A stretch of 64,000 nt of DNA, taken from contig NZ_BATQ01000049.1 in assembly GCF_000739635.1 (NCBI RefSeq), forward strand, positions 1 through 64,000, in the 5' to 3' direction. The position numbers and the translations under genes were made by a program. The first letter of the stretch is position 1. Each line of letters opens with the position of its first letter. This document shows positions 34,174-42,041 of the stretch, piece by piece. The notes under the pieces were generated by a model. That model ran no database searches and was not told the DNA's origin. It saw only the letters and a program-made list of their open reading frames with translations. This stretch comes from Verrucomicrobium sp. BvORR034. GTDB lineage: Bacteria; Verrucomicrobiota; Verrucomicrobiia; Verrucomicrobiales; Verrucomicrobiaceae.

Positions 34174-34962
34174 TCAGGCGATGTGATGCACCAGCCCACC
34201 ATCTACGCGGAGTGCGGCTCCGTTGATGGCAGAGGCGCGAGGGCTGGAGACAAAGGCGACCAGATCGGCGATCTCCTGCGGTTTGATGAGTCGACCAATG
34301 ATGGAAAGCGGGCGGTCGCGTTTCATGAACTCGCGTCCTGCTTCCTCAACACTCAGGTCCGGGAAGAGCCCTTGCACCATCTTGGCCACTCCTTCTGTCT
34401 CGGTAGAACCGGGCAGGATGGTGTTGACGGTCACTTGCGTGTTCTTAGTCAATTCTGCCAGACTGCGGGAAAGAGAGAGCTGCATGGACTTCGTGGCCGC
34501 ATAGGCAGCCATGTCGGTTGGCGGGGAAAGGGCCGCCTCGCTGGCAATGAAGATGACGCGACCGTCGTTTCTGGCGATCATCCGCTCCAGATAGTGACGG
34601 GAGAGACGCACACCGCTGAGGATATTGACCTCGAACAGCCGCCGCCAGGTCTCATCGCTTTCTTTGAAAAACGAGTTCACTTCATAGATGCCGAGATTGT
34701 TTACGAGAATGTCCACCTCTGGGTAGGCCGTGATCGTCTGCTCTGCCCCTTCGAGCGTGCCGTTGTCTGCCACGAGAGGAAGGAGCGTGGCCTCTGGGAT
34801 TTCGGCTTTGAGCTTGGCGATGGCGGCTTCCACCACCGCCGGCGTGCGTCCATTGAGGATGACGCGTACGCGGTCCTGCGCCAGCGTGCGGGCGATTTCC
34901 AAACCAATGCCTCCGGTGGAAGCGGTGACGAGGGCGGTCTTGCCGGAGAGATGCAGATTCAT
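34174..34962 (-). CDS. SDR-family oxidoreductase
   Basis: A 262-residue short-chain dehydrogenase: TASTGGIGLEIA cofactor loop, NNLG near residue 89, catalytic Ser in FIASEAA, YAATK with Tyr and Lys, and a C-terminal INGAALRVDGG. It is close in form to 3-oxoacyl-ACP reductase-like and gluconate-dehydrogenase-like SDRs; the substrate is unknown. It is a single gene on the reverse strand. Confidence 0.88.
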   Translation of the reverse strand: MNLHLSGKTALVTASTGGIGLEIARTLAQDRVRVILNGRTPAVVEAAIAKLKAEIPEATLLPLVADNGTLEGAEQTITAYPEVDILVNNLGIYEVNSFFKESDETWRRLFEVNILSGVRLSRHYLERMIARNDGRVIFIASEAALSPPTDMAAYAATKSMQLSLSRSLAELTKNTQVTVNTILPGSTETEGVAKMVQGLFPDLSVEEAGREFMKRDRPLSIIGRLIKPQEIADLVAFVSSPRASAINGAALRVDGGLVHHIA

Positions 34963-35068
34963 GGCTGGCTGATTTCGGTTGGCGGGAAGGGGGAGTGCTG
35001 GGGGGTACCCAATTGGGAACGTTCGCGGGAGGAGAGTGGACGAGAGGTTCGGAGTCGGTGAGTGGACA

Positions 35069-35104
35069 CAAAAAAGCCAGGCTCCGTCTCAGCGGAGCCT
35101 GGCT
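35069..35104 (-). terminator. Strong rho-independent terminator behind the LysM gene
   Basis: Perfect 12-bp stem AGCCAGGCTCCG / CGGAGCCTGGCT with a 6-nt loop. On the reverse strand it is followed by a T-run (the A-run at 35069-35075 on the forward strand). It lies 31 nt behind the LysM gene stop. Confidence 0.88.
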
Positions 35105-35134
35105 GGAGGTGTCTTGAGACCTCTATGGGAGAAC

Positions 35135-35662
35135 TTATGGGATCTTAAGCGTCATGCCGGGACGGATCACGTCCGAAGTCAGGCCGTTGACGCTCTTCAG
35201 CTTGCTCACGGTGGTCTTCTTATTGAGGGCGATGCGGTAGAGGGTGTCACCCTGCTTCACCGCGTAGGAGCCGCCCTTGGCGACGGGCTTCTTCGCCGCC
35301 GGTTTTGCCGGGGACTTCTTAGGCGTGGTCTTGCTGGCCACCGTCTTCTTCTTGGCAGGAGGAGGGGTGTAGCTCGGCTGAGGCGGCGGGGTGTAGGTGG
35401 GTTGTGGTGGCGGCGTGTACTGCTGGTACTGGGGCGCGCTGTTTGACGCGTAGGACGGGGTCGGCTGCGGCTTGGTCTTGCTCGGAGCCGTGTACTCCTG
35501 ATAGCCCGGCTGCCCGGGATAGGGATTGTAGCCGCCATCAGCGCCCGCGCTGGTGTACTCCTGGTAGTCTGAACCGCCACCAGCGGCACCCTTGGTGGTT
35601 TTGCAGGATGTTGCGGCGACGCAGAGGGCTGCGGCGGCAGCCAGGATCAGAGCGGGCTTCAT
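35135..35662 (-). CDS. LysM-domain lipoprotein
   Basis: A 175-residue precursor. The signal peptide ends in a lipobox-like ATSC (Cys20). A flexible Tyr/Pro/Gln-rich segment with repeated PPPQPTYT/PPPQPSYT motifs and a Lys/Ala-rich stretch follow, then a C-terminal LysM (YAVKQGDTLYRIALNKKTTVS... ending PGMTLKIP). It would sit in the outer or inner membrane and bind peptidoglycan. Such proteins link envelope layers or recruit wall enzymes. A strong terminator follows. Confidence 0.88.
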   Translation of the reverse strand: MKPALILAAAAALCVAATSCKTTKGAAGGGSDYQEYTSAGADGGYNPYPGQPGYQEYTAPSKTKPQPTPSYASNSAPQYQQYTPPPQPTYTPPPQPSYTPPPAKKKTVASKTTPKKSPAKPAAKKPVAKGGSYAVKQGDTLYRIALNKKTTVSKLKSVNGLTSDVIRPGMTLKIP

Positions 35663-35858
35663 GGAAAGGAGTGGTGAGGGGTGGAGGTGGAGATGCTGGT
35701 GAAACCTGCAGCCAGCGCAAGCGAAAGATGATTAACAGGGGTTAACTATCGCTGTGATGGGAATCGTTGCAAGCGCCTTTGCCTTGTCTGATTTCGCATA
35801 CATTTTCACGCACGGCGGAGTTGCGTCTCCCGCGGGGACTCCCTAGTCTCGCAGTCCC

Positions 35859-36713
35859 ATGAAAATCGGATTCAACCTGCTGCTCTGGACCGGTCACGTG
35901 ACCGAAGAGAATTTTTCCCTGTTCCCCAAACTCAAGGCCGTGGGTTATGACGGTCTGGAAATTCCCATTTTCGACACGAGCAATCCCGCTCATTTCAAGA
36001 CCATCGGGCAGGCGCTGAAGGACAACGGCCTGGAAGCCACCGCCGTGACCGTGCTTCCAGACGAGGCGCACAACGCCATCAGCCCGGACGCCAAGAACCG
36101 CCAGGGAGCGATCGATCACCTCAAGTCCGTCTTCGAATGCGCCCACAACGCAGGCGTGCAGGTGCTTTGCGGTCCCTACTACCAGGTGCTGGGCCAGTTC
36201 ACGGGTCGTTTCCCCACAGAAACGGAACTCGAACACGCCGCTGAGGTGCACCGCGCGGTCTCGCCTGTGGCTGAAGCCGCCGGAGTGAAGTGCGCGATCG
36301 AAGCCCTGAACCGCTTCGAGTCCCACCTGCTGAACACGATGGAGCAGGCCGCCAGCTATGCCAAGCGGGTCAACCACCCGAACTTCGGCACCATGTACGA
36401 CACCTTCCACGCCAACATCGAGGAGAAGGACCCGCTTGGAGCCATCGACACGGTGTTCAACTCCGGCAAGCTGAACCACGTCCATATTTCTGAGAATGAC
36501 CGCGGCACTCCCGGACGTGGCCACGCCCCCTGCCGTGAGGCGATCCGCAAGCTGAAGGGGCTGGGCTACGATGGCTGGCTCACGATTGAAGCCTTTGGTG
36601 GCTCCCTGCCAGACCTCGCCGCTGCCACCCGCGTGTGGCGTGACTTCTTCTCCTCCCCTGAGGAAGTTTATACGGAAGGCTACGAACTGATCAAGAGCAC
36701 GCTGGCTGAATAG
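35859..36713 (+). CDS. Sugar isomerase/epimerase (xylose-isomerase-like TIM barrel)
   Basis: A 284-residue AP-endonuclease-2-fold protein of the D-tagatose/D-psicose 3-epimerase or hydroxypyruvate isomerase type. Metal-binding residues are visible: CAIEALNRFE (Glu), TMYDTFHANIEE (Asp, His), VHISENDRG (His) and LTIEAFGG (Glu). The start MKIGFNLLLWTG is typical of the family. It is followed after 40 nt by a Gfo/Idh/MocA oxidoreductase. In Verrucomicrobiota and Planctomycetota this pair often belongs to keto-sugar catabolism. Confidence 0.87.
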   Translation: MKIGFNLLLWTGHVTEENFSLFPKLKAVGYDGLEIPIFDTSNPAHFKTIGQALKDNGLEATAVTVLPDEAHNAISPDAKNRQGAIDHLKSVFECAHNAGVQVLCGPYYQVLGQFTGRFPTETELEHAAEVHRAVSPVAEAAGVKCAIEALNRFESHLLNTMEQAASYAKRVNHPNFGTMYDTFHANIEEKDPLGAIDTVFNSGKLNHVHISENDRGTPGRGHAPCREAIRKLKGLGYDGWLTIEAFGGSLPDLAAATRVWRDFFSSPEEVYTEGYELIKSTLAE

Positions 36714-36753
36714 AACGGCGTGAAGTGCACGTTAAAGTGAACCTGTTCCAACC

Positions 36754-38118
36754 ATGACTACGCACGAATCCAACCACCATGCCATCTACGTGCCTGAAAA
36801 GGCGTCGCGTCGTGGCTTCCTCCGCGGGGCTCTCGCCGCGGGCACTGGCGTCGCTCTCAGCAACGCCACTCACGCCTTCGCCGCCTCCGGCAAGGAGATC
36901 AAAATCGGCCTCATCGGCAGCGGCGGTCGTGGATCCGGCGCGGCGGACCAGGCGCTGAGCAGCCCTAACAGCGGCTTTAAGCTGTGGGCCATGGCAGATG
37001 CCAGCAAGGAGCGTCTCGACGGCTCCTACAGCAACCTGAGCAACAAGCACGCCGACAAGGTGGCCGTGACCGACGACCGCAAGTTCGTGGGCCTCGATGG
37101 CTATGAGAAGGTGATCAAGGAGTGTGATCTCGTCATCCTGGCGACCCCTCCTGGGTTCCGCCCCTATCACTTCGAAGCAGCAGTGAACGCGGGCAAAAAC
37201 GTGTTCATGGAGAAGCCCGTGGCCGTGGACGCTCCGGGCATCCGCAAGGTGCTGGAGATGGCCAAGGTGGCTGATCAGAAGGGCCTCAAAGTGGCGACCG
37301 GCCTTCAGCGTCGCTACCAGAAGTGCTATCGTGAAGCCCTCAAAGAGGTGAAGGAAAACAACATCATCGGCGAGATCGTCAGCGGCCAGGTTTACTGGAA
37401 CGACGGTGGCGTCTGGGTGAAGGACCGCCTCGATGGCATGACTGAGATGCAGTACCAGATGCTTAACTGGTACTACTTCAACTGGCTTTGCGGCGACCAC
37501 ATCTCCGAGCAGCACGTGCACAACATCGACATCGCCAACTGGTTCATCGGCAGTGCGCCGATCAGTGCCCAGGGCATGGGCGGCCGTGAAGTGCGCAAGG
37601 AGAAGAAGGGCGACACCCCCGGCAAGTACGGTGAAATTTACGACCATCATTTCGTAGAGTTCACCTACCCCAACGGCGTGCGTGTGAACAGCCAGTGCCG
37701 TCACCAGAAGGGCTGCTTCAACCAGATCCGCGAAGAGTTCCACGGCACCAAGGGCATCTTGTACCTCAAGAACGACAACAAGTGCTACGCCACGGACTAC
37801 AAGGGCAACGTCATCTGGAAGTACGACTTCCGCCAGAAGGATGAGAACCCCTACCAGGTGGAGCACAACGAGCTTCAGGACGCCATCCTGAACAACAAGC
37901 CCAAGAACGACGCCTACTACACCGCAGAGAGCACCATGACCTCCATCCTCGGACGCATGGCCACCTACGGCGGCAAGGAAGTGAAGTGGGATGATGCGAT
38001 CAAGAGCGAGATCCAGCTCATGCCTGCCAAGGTGACGTGGGAAACCGTGCCGCCGAGCAAGCCGGATGAGTCGGGCAACTACCCGATCGCCATCCCAGGC
38101 GTGACGAAGGTGGTGTAG
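36754..38118 (+). CDS. Gfo/Idh/MocA-family oxidoreductase with Tat signal
   Basis: A 454-residue protein. SRRGFLRGALAAG (from residue 15) is a clear twin-arginine signal ending at THAFA. The NAD(P)-binding domain follows (IKIGLIGSGGRGSGA), with the catalytic EKPVAVD near residue 150 and the C-terminal sheet domain (HNIDIANWFIG, NSQCRHQKGC). Export with bound cofactor by Tat is characteristic of the PVC-type members. It probably oxidises or epimerises a sugar in the periplasm and is likely co-transcribed with the upstream isomerase. Confidence 0.9.
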   Translation: MTTHESNHHAIYVPEKASRRGFLRGALAAGTGVALSNATHAFAASGKEIKIGLIGSGGRGSGAADQALSSPNSGFKLWAMADASKERLDGSYSNLSNKHADKVAVTDDRKFVGLDGYEKVIKECDLVILATPPGFRPYHFEAAVNAGKNVFMEKPVAVDAPGIRKVLEMAKVADQKGLKVATGLQRRYQKCYREALKEVKENNIIGEIVSGQVYWNDGGVWVKDRLDGMTEMQYQMLNWYYFNWLCGDHISEQHVHNIDIANWFIGSAPISAQGMGGREVRKEKKGDTPGKYGEIYDHHFVEFTYPNGVRVNSQCRHQKGCFNQIREEFHGTKGILYLKNDNKCYATDYKGNVIWKYDFRQKDENPYQVEHNELQDAILNNKPKNDAYYTAESTMTSILGRMATYGGKEVKWDDAIKSEIQLMPAKVTWETVPPSKPDESGNYPIAIPGVTKVV

Positions 38119-38140
38119 TCCATCCCTCCAGCCTTATTCT

Positions 38141-38176
38141 CGAGACCCCGGTTTGCTATGGCAGGCCGGGGTCTCG
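38141..38176 (+). terminator. Terminator-like hairpin behind the oxidoreductase gene
   Basis: Perfect 11-bp stem CGAGACCCCGG / CCGGGGTCTCG with a 14-nt loop, followed by TATTTC. It lies 22 nt behind the Gfo/Idh/MocA gene. Confidence 0.65.
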
Positions 38177-38236
38177 TATTTCAGGGGGCGCAGAACAAGC
38201 GTCTTTTCATCCTCCTACATGGTGGTAAGTTCCGCC

Positions 38237-38644
38237 ATGGCCGCTCCTGATGACAACGCCCTCCACCAGCGCATGCTCAAACTGGGCATTCGGGAGGAAG
38301 ATCTGGAGGAGACCTTCATCCGTGGCACTGGTGCGGGTGGGCAGAAAATCAACAAAACCTCCTCCACCGTGGTGCTCACGCATATTCCCACGGGGTTGGA
38401 AGTTCGCTGTCAACGGGAGCGATCCCAAAGCCTGAACCGACTGGTTGCGCGAGAGGAACTCTGCGCCAAGCTGGAGGAGAAGCTGGCCGCCGTGAAGCTG
38501 GAAAAGCGGAATGCGGTGGAGAAAAAGAAGCGCCAGAACCGCAAGCGGCCCCGGGGGCTGAAGGAACGGATCTTGAAAACCAAACACCAGCGCAGTGAGG
38601 TGAAGAAGCAGCGCACCCGGGTTCGGTCGGCGTCCAGCGACTGA
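38237..38644 (+). CDS. Release-factor-like peptidyl-tRNA hydrolase (RF-1 domain, GGQ)
   Basis: A 135-residue protein with the catalytic GGQ at residues 34-36 (RGTGAGGQKINKTSS), the RF-1 domain core THIPTGLEVRCQRERSQSLNR and a long basic C-terminal tail (RKRPRGLKER, KKQRTRVR). It lacks the codon-reading domains of RF1/RF2. Homologues such as ArfB, PrfH and mitochondrial C12orf65 rescue stalled ribosomes or repair-related ribosomes. ATG 38237 begins MAAPDDNALHQRML; the frame upstream contains the terminator and is not used. Confidence 0.85.
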   Translation: MAAPDDNALHQRMLKLGIREEDLEETFIRGTGAGGQKINKTSSTVVLTHIPTGLEVRCQRERSQSLNRLVAREELCAKLEEKLAAVKLEKRNAVEKKKRQNRKRPRGLKERILKTKHQRSEVKKQRTRVRSASSD

Positions 38645-38756
38645 GGGAGAGGGGAATTTTTCGTGGTGCCCAAAAGTTTGTTTGGGAAACTGCGAGCATT
38701 CGGGACATGGTGCCGTCAAATCGTTGCAACCTTAGCCCACCTGTGCACTCTTACTC

Positions 38757-39551
38757 ATGCTCGAATATCAACGCCTGTTGAAGAAAGTTTTGGAGCATGG
38801 CAGCTTCCGCCAGGATCGCACCGGCGTGGGGGCCTATTCCGTGTTTGGCGAGCAGTCCCGGTACGACTTGAGCTCCGGGTTTCCCGTGCTGACCACCAAG
38901 AAGCTGCACCTGCGGTCCATCATTCATGAACTGCTGTGGTTCCTGAAGGGGGACACAAACATCAAGTACCTTCACGAGAACAAGGTCACTATCTGGGACG
39001 AGTGGGCGGATGAGGAGGGCAATCTGGGACCGGTCTATGGGGCCCAGTGGCGTCGCTGGCAGGGGGCGGATGGGCTGGTGCACGACCAGATCGCGGACGT
39101 CATCGCCAGCATCAAGAAGAACCCCTATTCCCGCCGTCACATCGTCAGTGCCTGGAATGTGGCCCGGATTGGGGAGATGGCTCTGCCGCCCTGCCATCTG
39201 ATGTTCCAGTTCTTTGTGGACCAGGGCCGCCTGAGCTGCCAGCTCTACCAACGGAGCGCGGATCTTTTTCTGGGGGTGCCTTTCAATATTGCCTCGTACG
39301 CGTTGCTCACCATGATGGTGGCGCAGGTTTGTGATCTGCAGCCCGGAGAGTTTGTGCACACCTTTGGCGATCTCCATCTTTATGCCAATCATCTCGATCA
39401 GGCGCGATTGCAGCTTGAGCGCGAGCCGCGTTCCCTGCCGGTGATGAAGATCAATCCAGAGGTGCGCGACATCGATGGCTTCAAGTTCGAGGACTTTACC
39501 CTGGAAAACTACGACCCGTGGCCGGCCATCAAGGCCGAGATCGCCGTTTAA
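38757..39551 (+). CDS. thyA: Thymidylate synthase
   Basis: A 264-residue enzyme, the same length as E. coli ThyA, with the nucleophile Cys146 in [10 protein letters not shown], the phosphate-binding Arg in [15 protein letters not shown], and [19 protein letters not shown]. It methylates dUMP to dTMP with methylene-tetrahydrofolate. No dihydrofolate reductase gene follows in this window; the next gene is a PQQ-propeller protein 30 nt on. Confidence 0.97.
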   Translation: MLEYQRLLKKVLEHGSFRQDRTGVGAYSVFGEQSRYDLSSGFPVLTTKKLHLRSIIHELLWFLKGDTNIKYLHENKVTIWDEWADEEGNLGPVYGAQWRRWQGADGLVHDQIADVIASIKKNPYSRRHIVSAWNVARIGEMALPPCHLMFQFFVDQGRLSCQLYQRSADLFLGVPFNIASYALLTMMVAQVCDLQPGEFVHTFGDLHLYANHLDQARLQLEREPRSLPVMKINPEVRDIDGFKFEDFTLENYDPWPAIKAEIAV

Positions 39552-39581
39552 CTCATCTGCCAGAGCCGACCCTGCCCGACT

Positions 39582-40853
39582 ATGACCTTCATCCGCGCTG
39601 TGCTCACCCTCTCCTTCGTCGCCGGCACTTCGCTGGCCTGGTCAGCACCCGCCGGGGAGGCCAGTTGGCCTGAGTTCCGCGGGCCCACCCGACAGGGCAG
39701 TTCCGATGCCATCGGTCTGCCGGTGAAGTGGTCCGCCACGGAAAACATCGCGTGGAAGGCTGACCTGCCCGGCAGGGCGTGGTCATCCCCTGTGGTGGGA
39801 GATGGGGTGGTGTATCTCACCAATGCCGTGGGGGCCAAGGACTCCACGGATCCGCACGATACCTTCTCGCTCCGGGTGATGGCTCTGAACGCCACGGATG
39901 GCAAAGTGATCTGGGATCAAGAGGTGTTCGTCATCAAGGATCCGCATACCTTTGGCATTCATGGGAAGAACAGTTATGCCAGCCCCACGCCTGTCCTGGA
40001 GGGCGACCGGATCTACGCCCACTTTGGACACTTCGGCACCGCCTGCCTGAACACGAAAGGGGAGGTTCAATGGAAGAACCAGCAGGTCACCTACAGCCCG
40101 GTACACGGTGGTGGAGCCTGCCCGGTGCTGGTGGATGATCTGCTCATCTTTCCTGCGGATGCAGCCAGCAACCCCTTTGTCGTGGCGTTGGACAAGCGCA
40201 CTGGCAAGATGAAGTGGAAGACGGATCGCACGGCCGGGGCGAAGAAAACGTTCTCCTTTTCCACCCCGCTGCTCATTGAGGTGAAGGGGGAGAAGCAACT
40301 CGTCTCTCCTGGCAGCAATGTGGTGAGCGCGCTGAATCCCAAGGACGGGAGCGAGATCTGGAAGGTCAGTTACGAAGGCTACTCCGTGGTGCCACGGCCC
40401 ATCTATGCGCAGGGCCTGGTGTTCCTCAGCACGGGCTACGACAGGCCCACTGGTCTGGCCATTCGTCCGGATGGCAAGGGCGACGTCACCGGAACCCACG
40501 TGGTCTGGCGCATGGAGAAAGGGGCTCCGCTGACGCCCTCCATGCTGGCAGTGGGGGAGGATCTCTTCTCTGTCGCGGACAATGGCATCGTGTCGTGCTT
40601 CGAGGCCAAGACCGGCAAGCTCTTCTGGCAGGAGAGGGTGGCCCGGGCGACTTCCGCCTCGCCCTTGTACGCGGATGGCAAAATCTACATTCAGGATGAA
40701 CTGGGCAATGGCTACGTGATCAAGGCCAGCCGCCAATTGGAGCTGCTTTCCACCAATGCGCTGGGCCAGAAGTCGCTGGCCTCCTACGCGGTGAACGGTC
40801 GGCAGCTTCTCATCCGCACCCAGAACGCGCTTTATTGCGTGGGCACCCCATGA
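39582..40853 (+). CDS. PQQ-like beta-propeller secreted protein
   Basis: A 423-residue protein with a signal peptide (RAVLTLSFVAGTSLAWSA) and the typical start WPEFRGPTRQG. Repeated blades of PQQ-type follow, for example NATDGKVIWDQE, NPKDGSEIWKV and EAKTGKLFWQE. This form is very common in Verrucomicrobiota and Planctomycetota and usually lacks demonstrated enzymatic activity. Its stop overlaps the start of the phosphoesterase gene (ATGA), so the two are translationally coupled. Confidence 0.9.
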   Translation: MTFIRAVLTLSFVAGTSLAWSAPAGEASWPEFRGPTRQGSSDAIGLPVKWSATENIAWKADLPGRAWSSPVVGDGVVYLTNAVGAKDSTDPHDTFSLRVMALNATDGKVIWDQEVFVIKDPHTFGIHGKNSYASPTPVLEGDRIYAHFGHFGTACLNTKGEVQWKNQQVTYSPVHGGGACPVLVDDLLIFPADAASNPFVVALDKRTGKMKWKTDRTAGAKKTFSFSTPLLIEVKGEKQLVSPGSNVVSALNPKDGSEIWKVSYEGYSVVPRPIYAQGLVFLSTGYDRPTGLAIRPDGKGDVTGTHVVWRMEKGAPLTPSMLAVGEDLFSVADNGIVSCFEAKTGKLFWQERVARATSASPLYADGKIYIQDELGNGYVIKASRQLELLSTNALGQKSLASYAVNGRQLLIRTQNALYCVGTP

Positions 40854-41731
40854 ACGCGGATCCTCGAACCCCCTTGAGCGAAAAGCGACGCGCCTTCCTG
40901 AAGCGGTTTCGGCTGCTGGCGGCCCCCTCCATGATCATGGGCGGAGGTGCGACCTACGGGTACTCGTCTCTCATTGAGCGCCATCGCGTGACGGTGGACC
41001 ACCATGATGTGCGCCTGGCTTTGGGCAGTCGGGCTCCGGCAAAGTTCCGGGCCGTGAGCCTGACGGACTTTCACTTCGACCCCCTGTTTGAGGAGGAATA
41101 TCTCGCGGAGGTGGTGCGGCGGACGAATGCCCTCAAGCCGGACATCATCATGCTGACGGGAGACTACATCTCCAGCACCAGCCGCAGGTTCGAGGAGTTT
41201 GGCCAGGTCGTGGCCGGGTTTCAGTCCGCCTGCGGCGTCTTCGCCTGCCTGGGCAATCATGATCACTGGCACCAGCCGAGTCGCATTCAGAACATCCTGG
41301 TGAAACAGGGCATCGACGTGCTGGTGAACCGGCACACGCGGGTGCCTTGCGCTGGAGGCGAGGTGGTGCTGACCGGGCTGCAGAGCGTCTGGGGTGGTCG
41401 CCCCAACTGGGCAGTTGCCTCCCAGGGGTTGAAGCCGGATGACCGCACCCTCATGCTGGTGCATGAGCCAGACTACGCCAGCCATCTGGCGGGGGAGAAA
41501 CAAATCGTCTTCCAGGCCTCTGGCCACACGCATGGTGGCCAGATCCGCCTCCCGGGCATTGGTGCCCTTCGTCTTCCAAGCTGGGGGGTGAAGTTCCAGG
41601 CAGGATTCTATGACGTGGACAACATAAAACTCTATGTGAACCGGGGGATCGGCACGATCCAGTACCATGTGCGGTTCATGTGCCCGCCGGAGATCGCCTG
41701 CTTTGACGTGGTGAACACGGATGTGGTTTAG
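40850..41731 (+). CDS. Calcineurin-like metallophosphoesterase
   Basis: A 293-residue phosphoesterase with the dimetal motifs in order: LTDFHFDP, LTGDYIS, CLGNHDHW, LVHEPDYA and GHTHGGQIRLP. The N-terminus has a basic stretch and a weak hydrophobic segment (LLAAPSMIMGGGATYG), like YkuE-type enzymes exported or anchored at the membrane. Related proteins hydrolyse UDP-2,3-diacylglucosamine or phospholipids. The ATG at 40850 lies in the ATGA overlap with the propeller gene. Confidence 0.9.
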   Translation: MNADPRTPLSEKRRAFLKRFRLLAAPSMIMGGGATYGYSSLIERHRVTVDHHDVRLALGSRAPAKFRAVSLTDFHFDPLFEEEYLAEVVRRTNALKPDIIMLTGDYISSTSRRFEEFGQVVAGFQSACGVFACLGNHDHWHQPSRIQNILVKQGIDVLVNRHTRVPCAGGEVVLTGLQSVWGGRPNWAVASQGLKPDDRTLMLVHEPDYASHLAGEKQIVFQASGHTHGGQIRLPGIGALRLPSWGVKFQAGFYDVDNIKLYVNRGIGTIQYHVRFMCPPEIACFDVVNTDVV

Positions 41732-42041
41732 GGGTTCTTGGTTCTTTCCTGCGCGAGTTGTCTCAGGAACCCCCCGGGTCCGGGTTTGCCGGGACGAACA
41801 CAAAGGTGGATGATTGACTCATGAACCTGGAGGGCTCACCTGCCCATGGTTTGCGGGCGGGCGAAATCTACCGCGGGGAGGTGGACCCATGACGACCAAG
41901 GCCTGAGTGGATGCCATCTCGGAAACTCTGGCAAGACGTTCGTGGACGGTGGCTTGGTGGTAGCGGTAGAGGGGCGTTTTTGGCGGTTGCTCCGCCGCCA
42001 GAAGGCGTATCTTAGAGGGACGGCTTTTCGTCCCAACACCC
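41732..42041. other. Intergenic stretch, no gene recognised
   Basis: About 310 nt without a plausible protein. Short hairpins are present (GGGTTC...GGAACCCC near 41732-41774) but none followed by a T-run. It should carry the promoter of the kinase-etherase gene. Confidence 0.45.

Noticed and set aside
36691-37866. 391-codon reverse open frame opposite the Gfo/Idh/MocA gene
   Set aside because: Antisense shadow of a gene with strong motifs and a Tat signal; high GC produces long empty frames.
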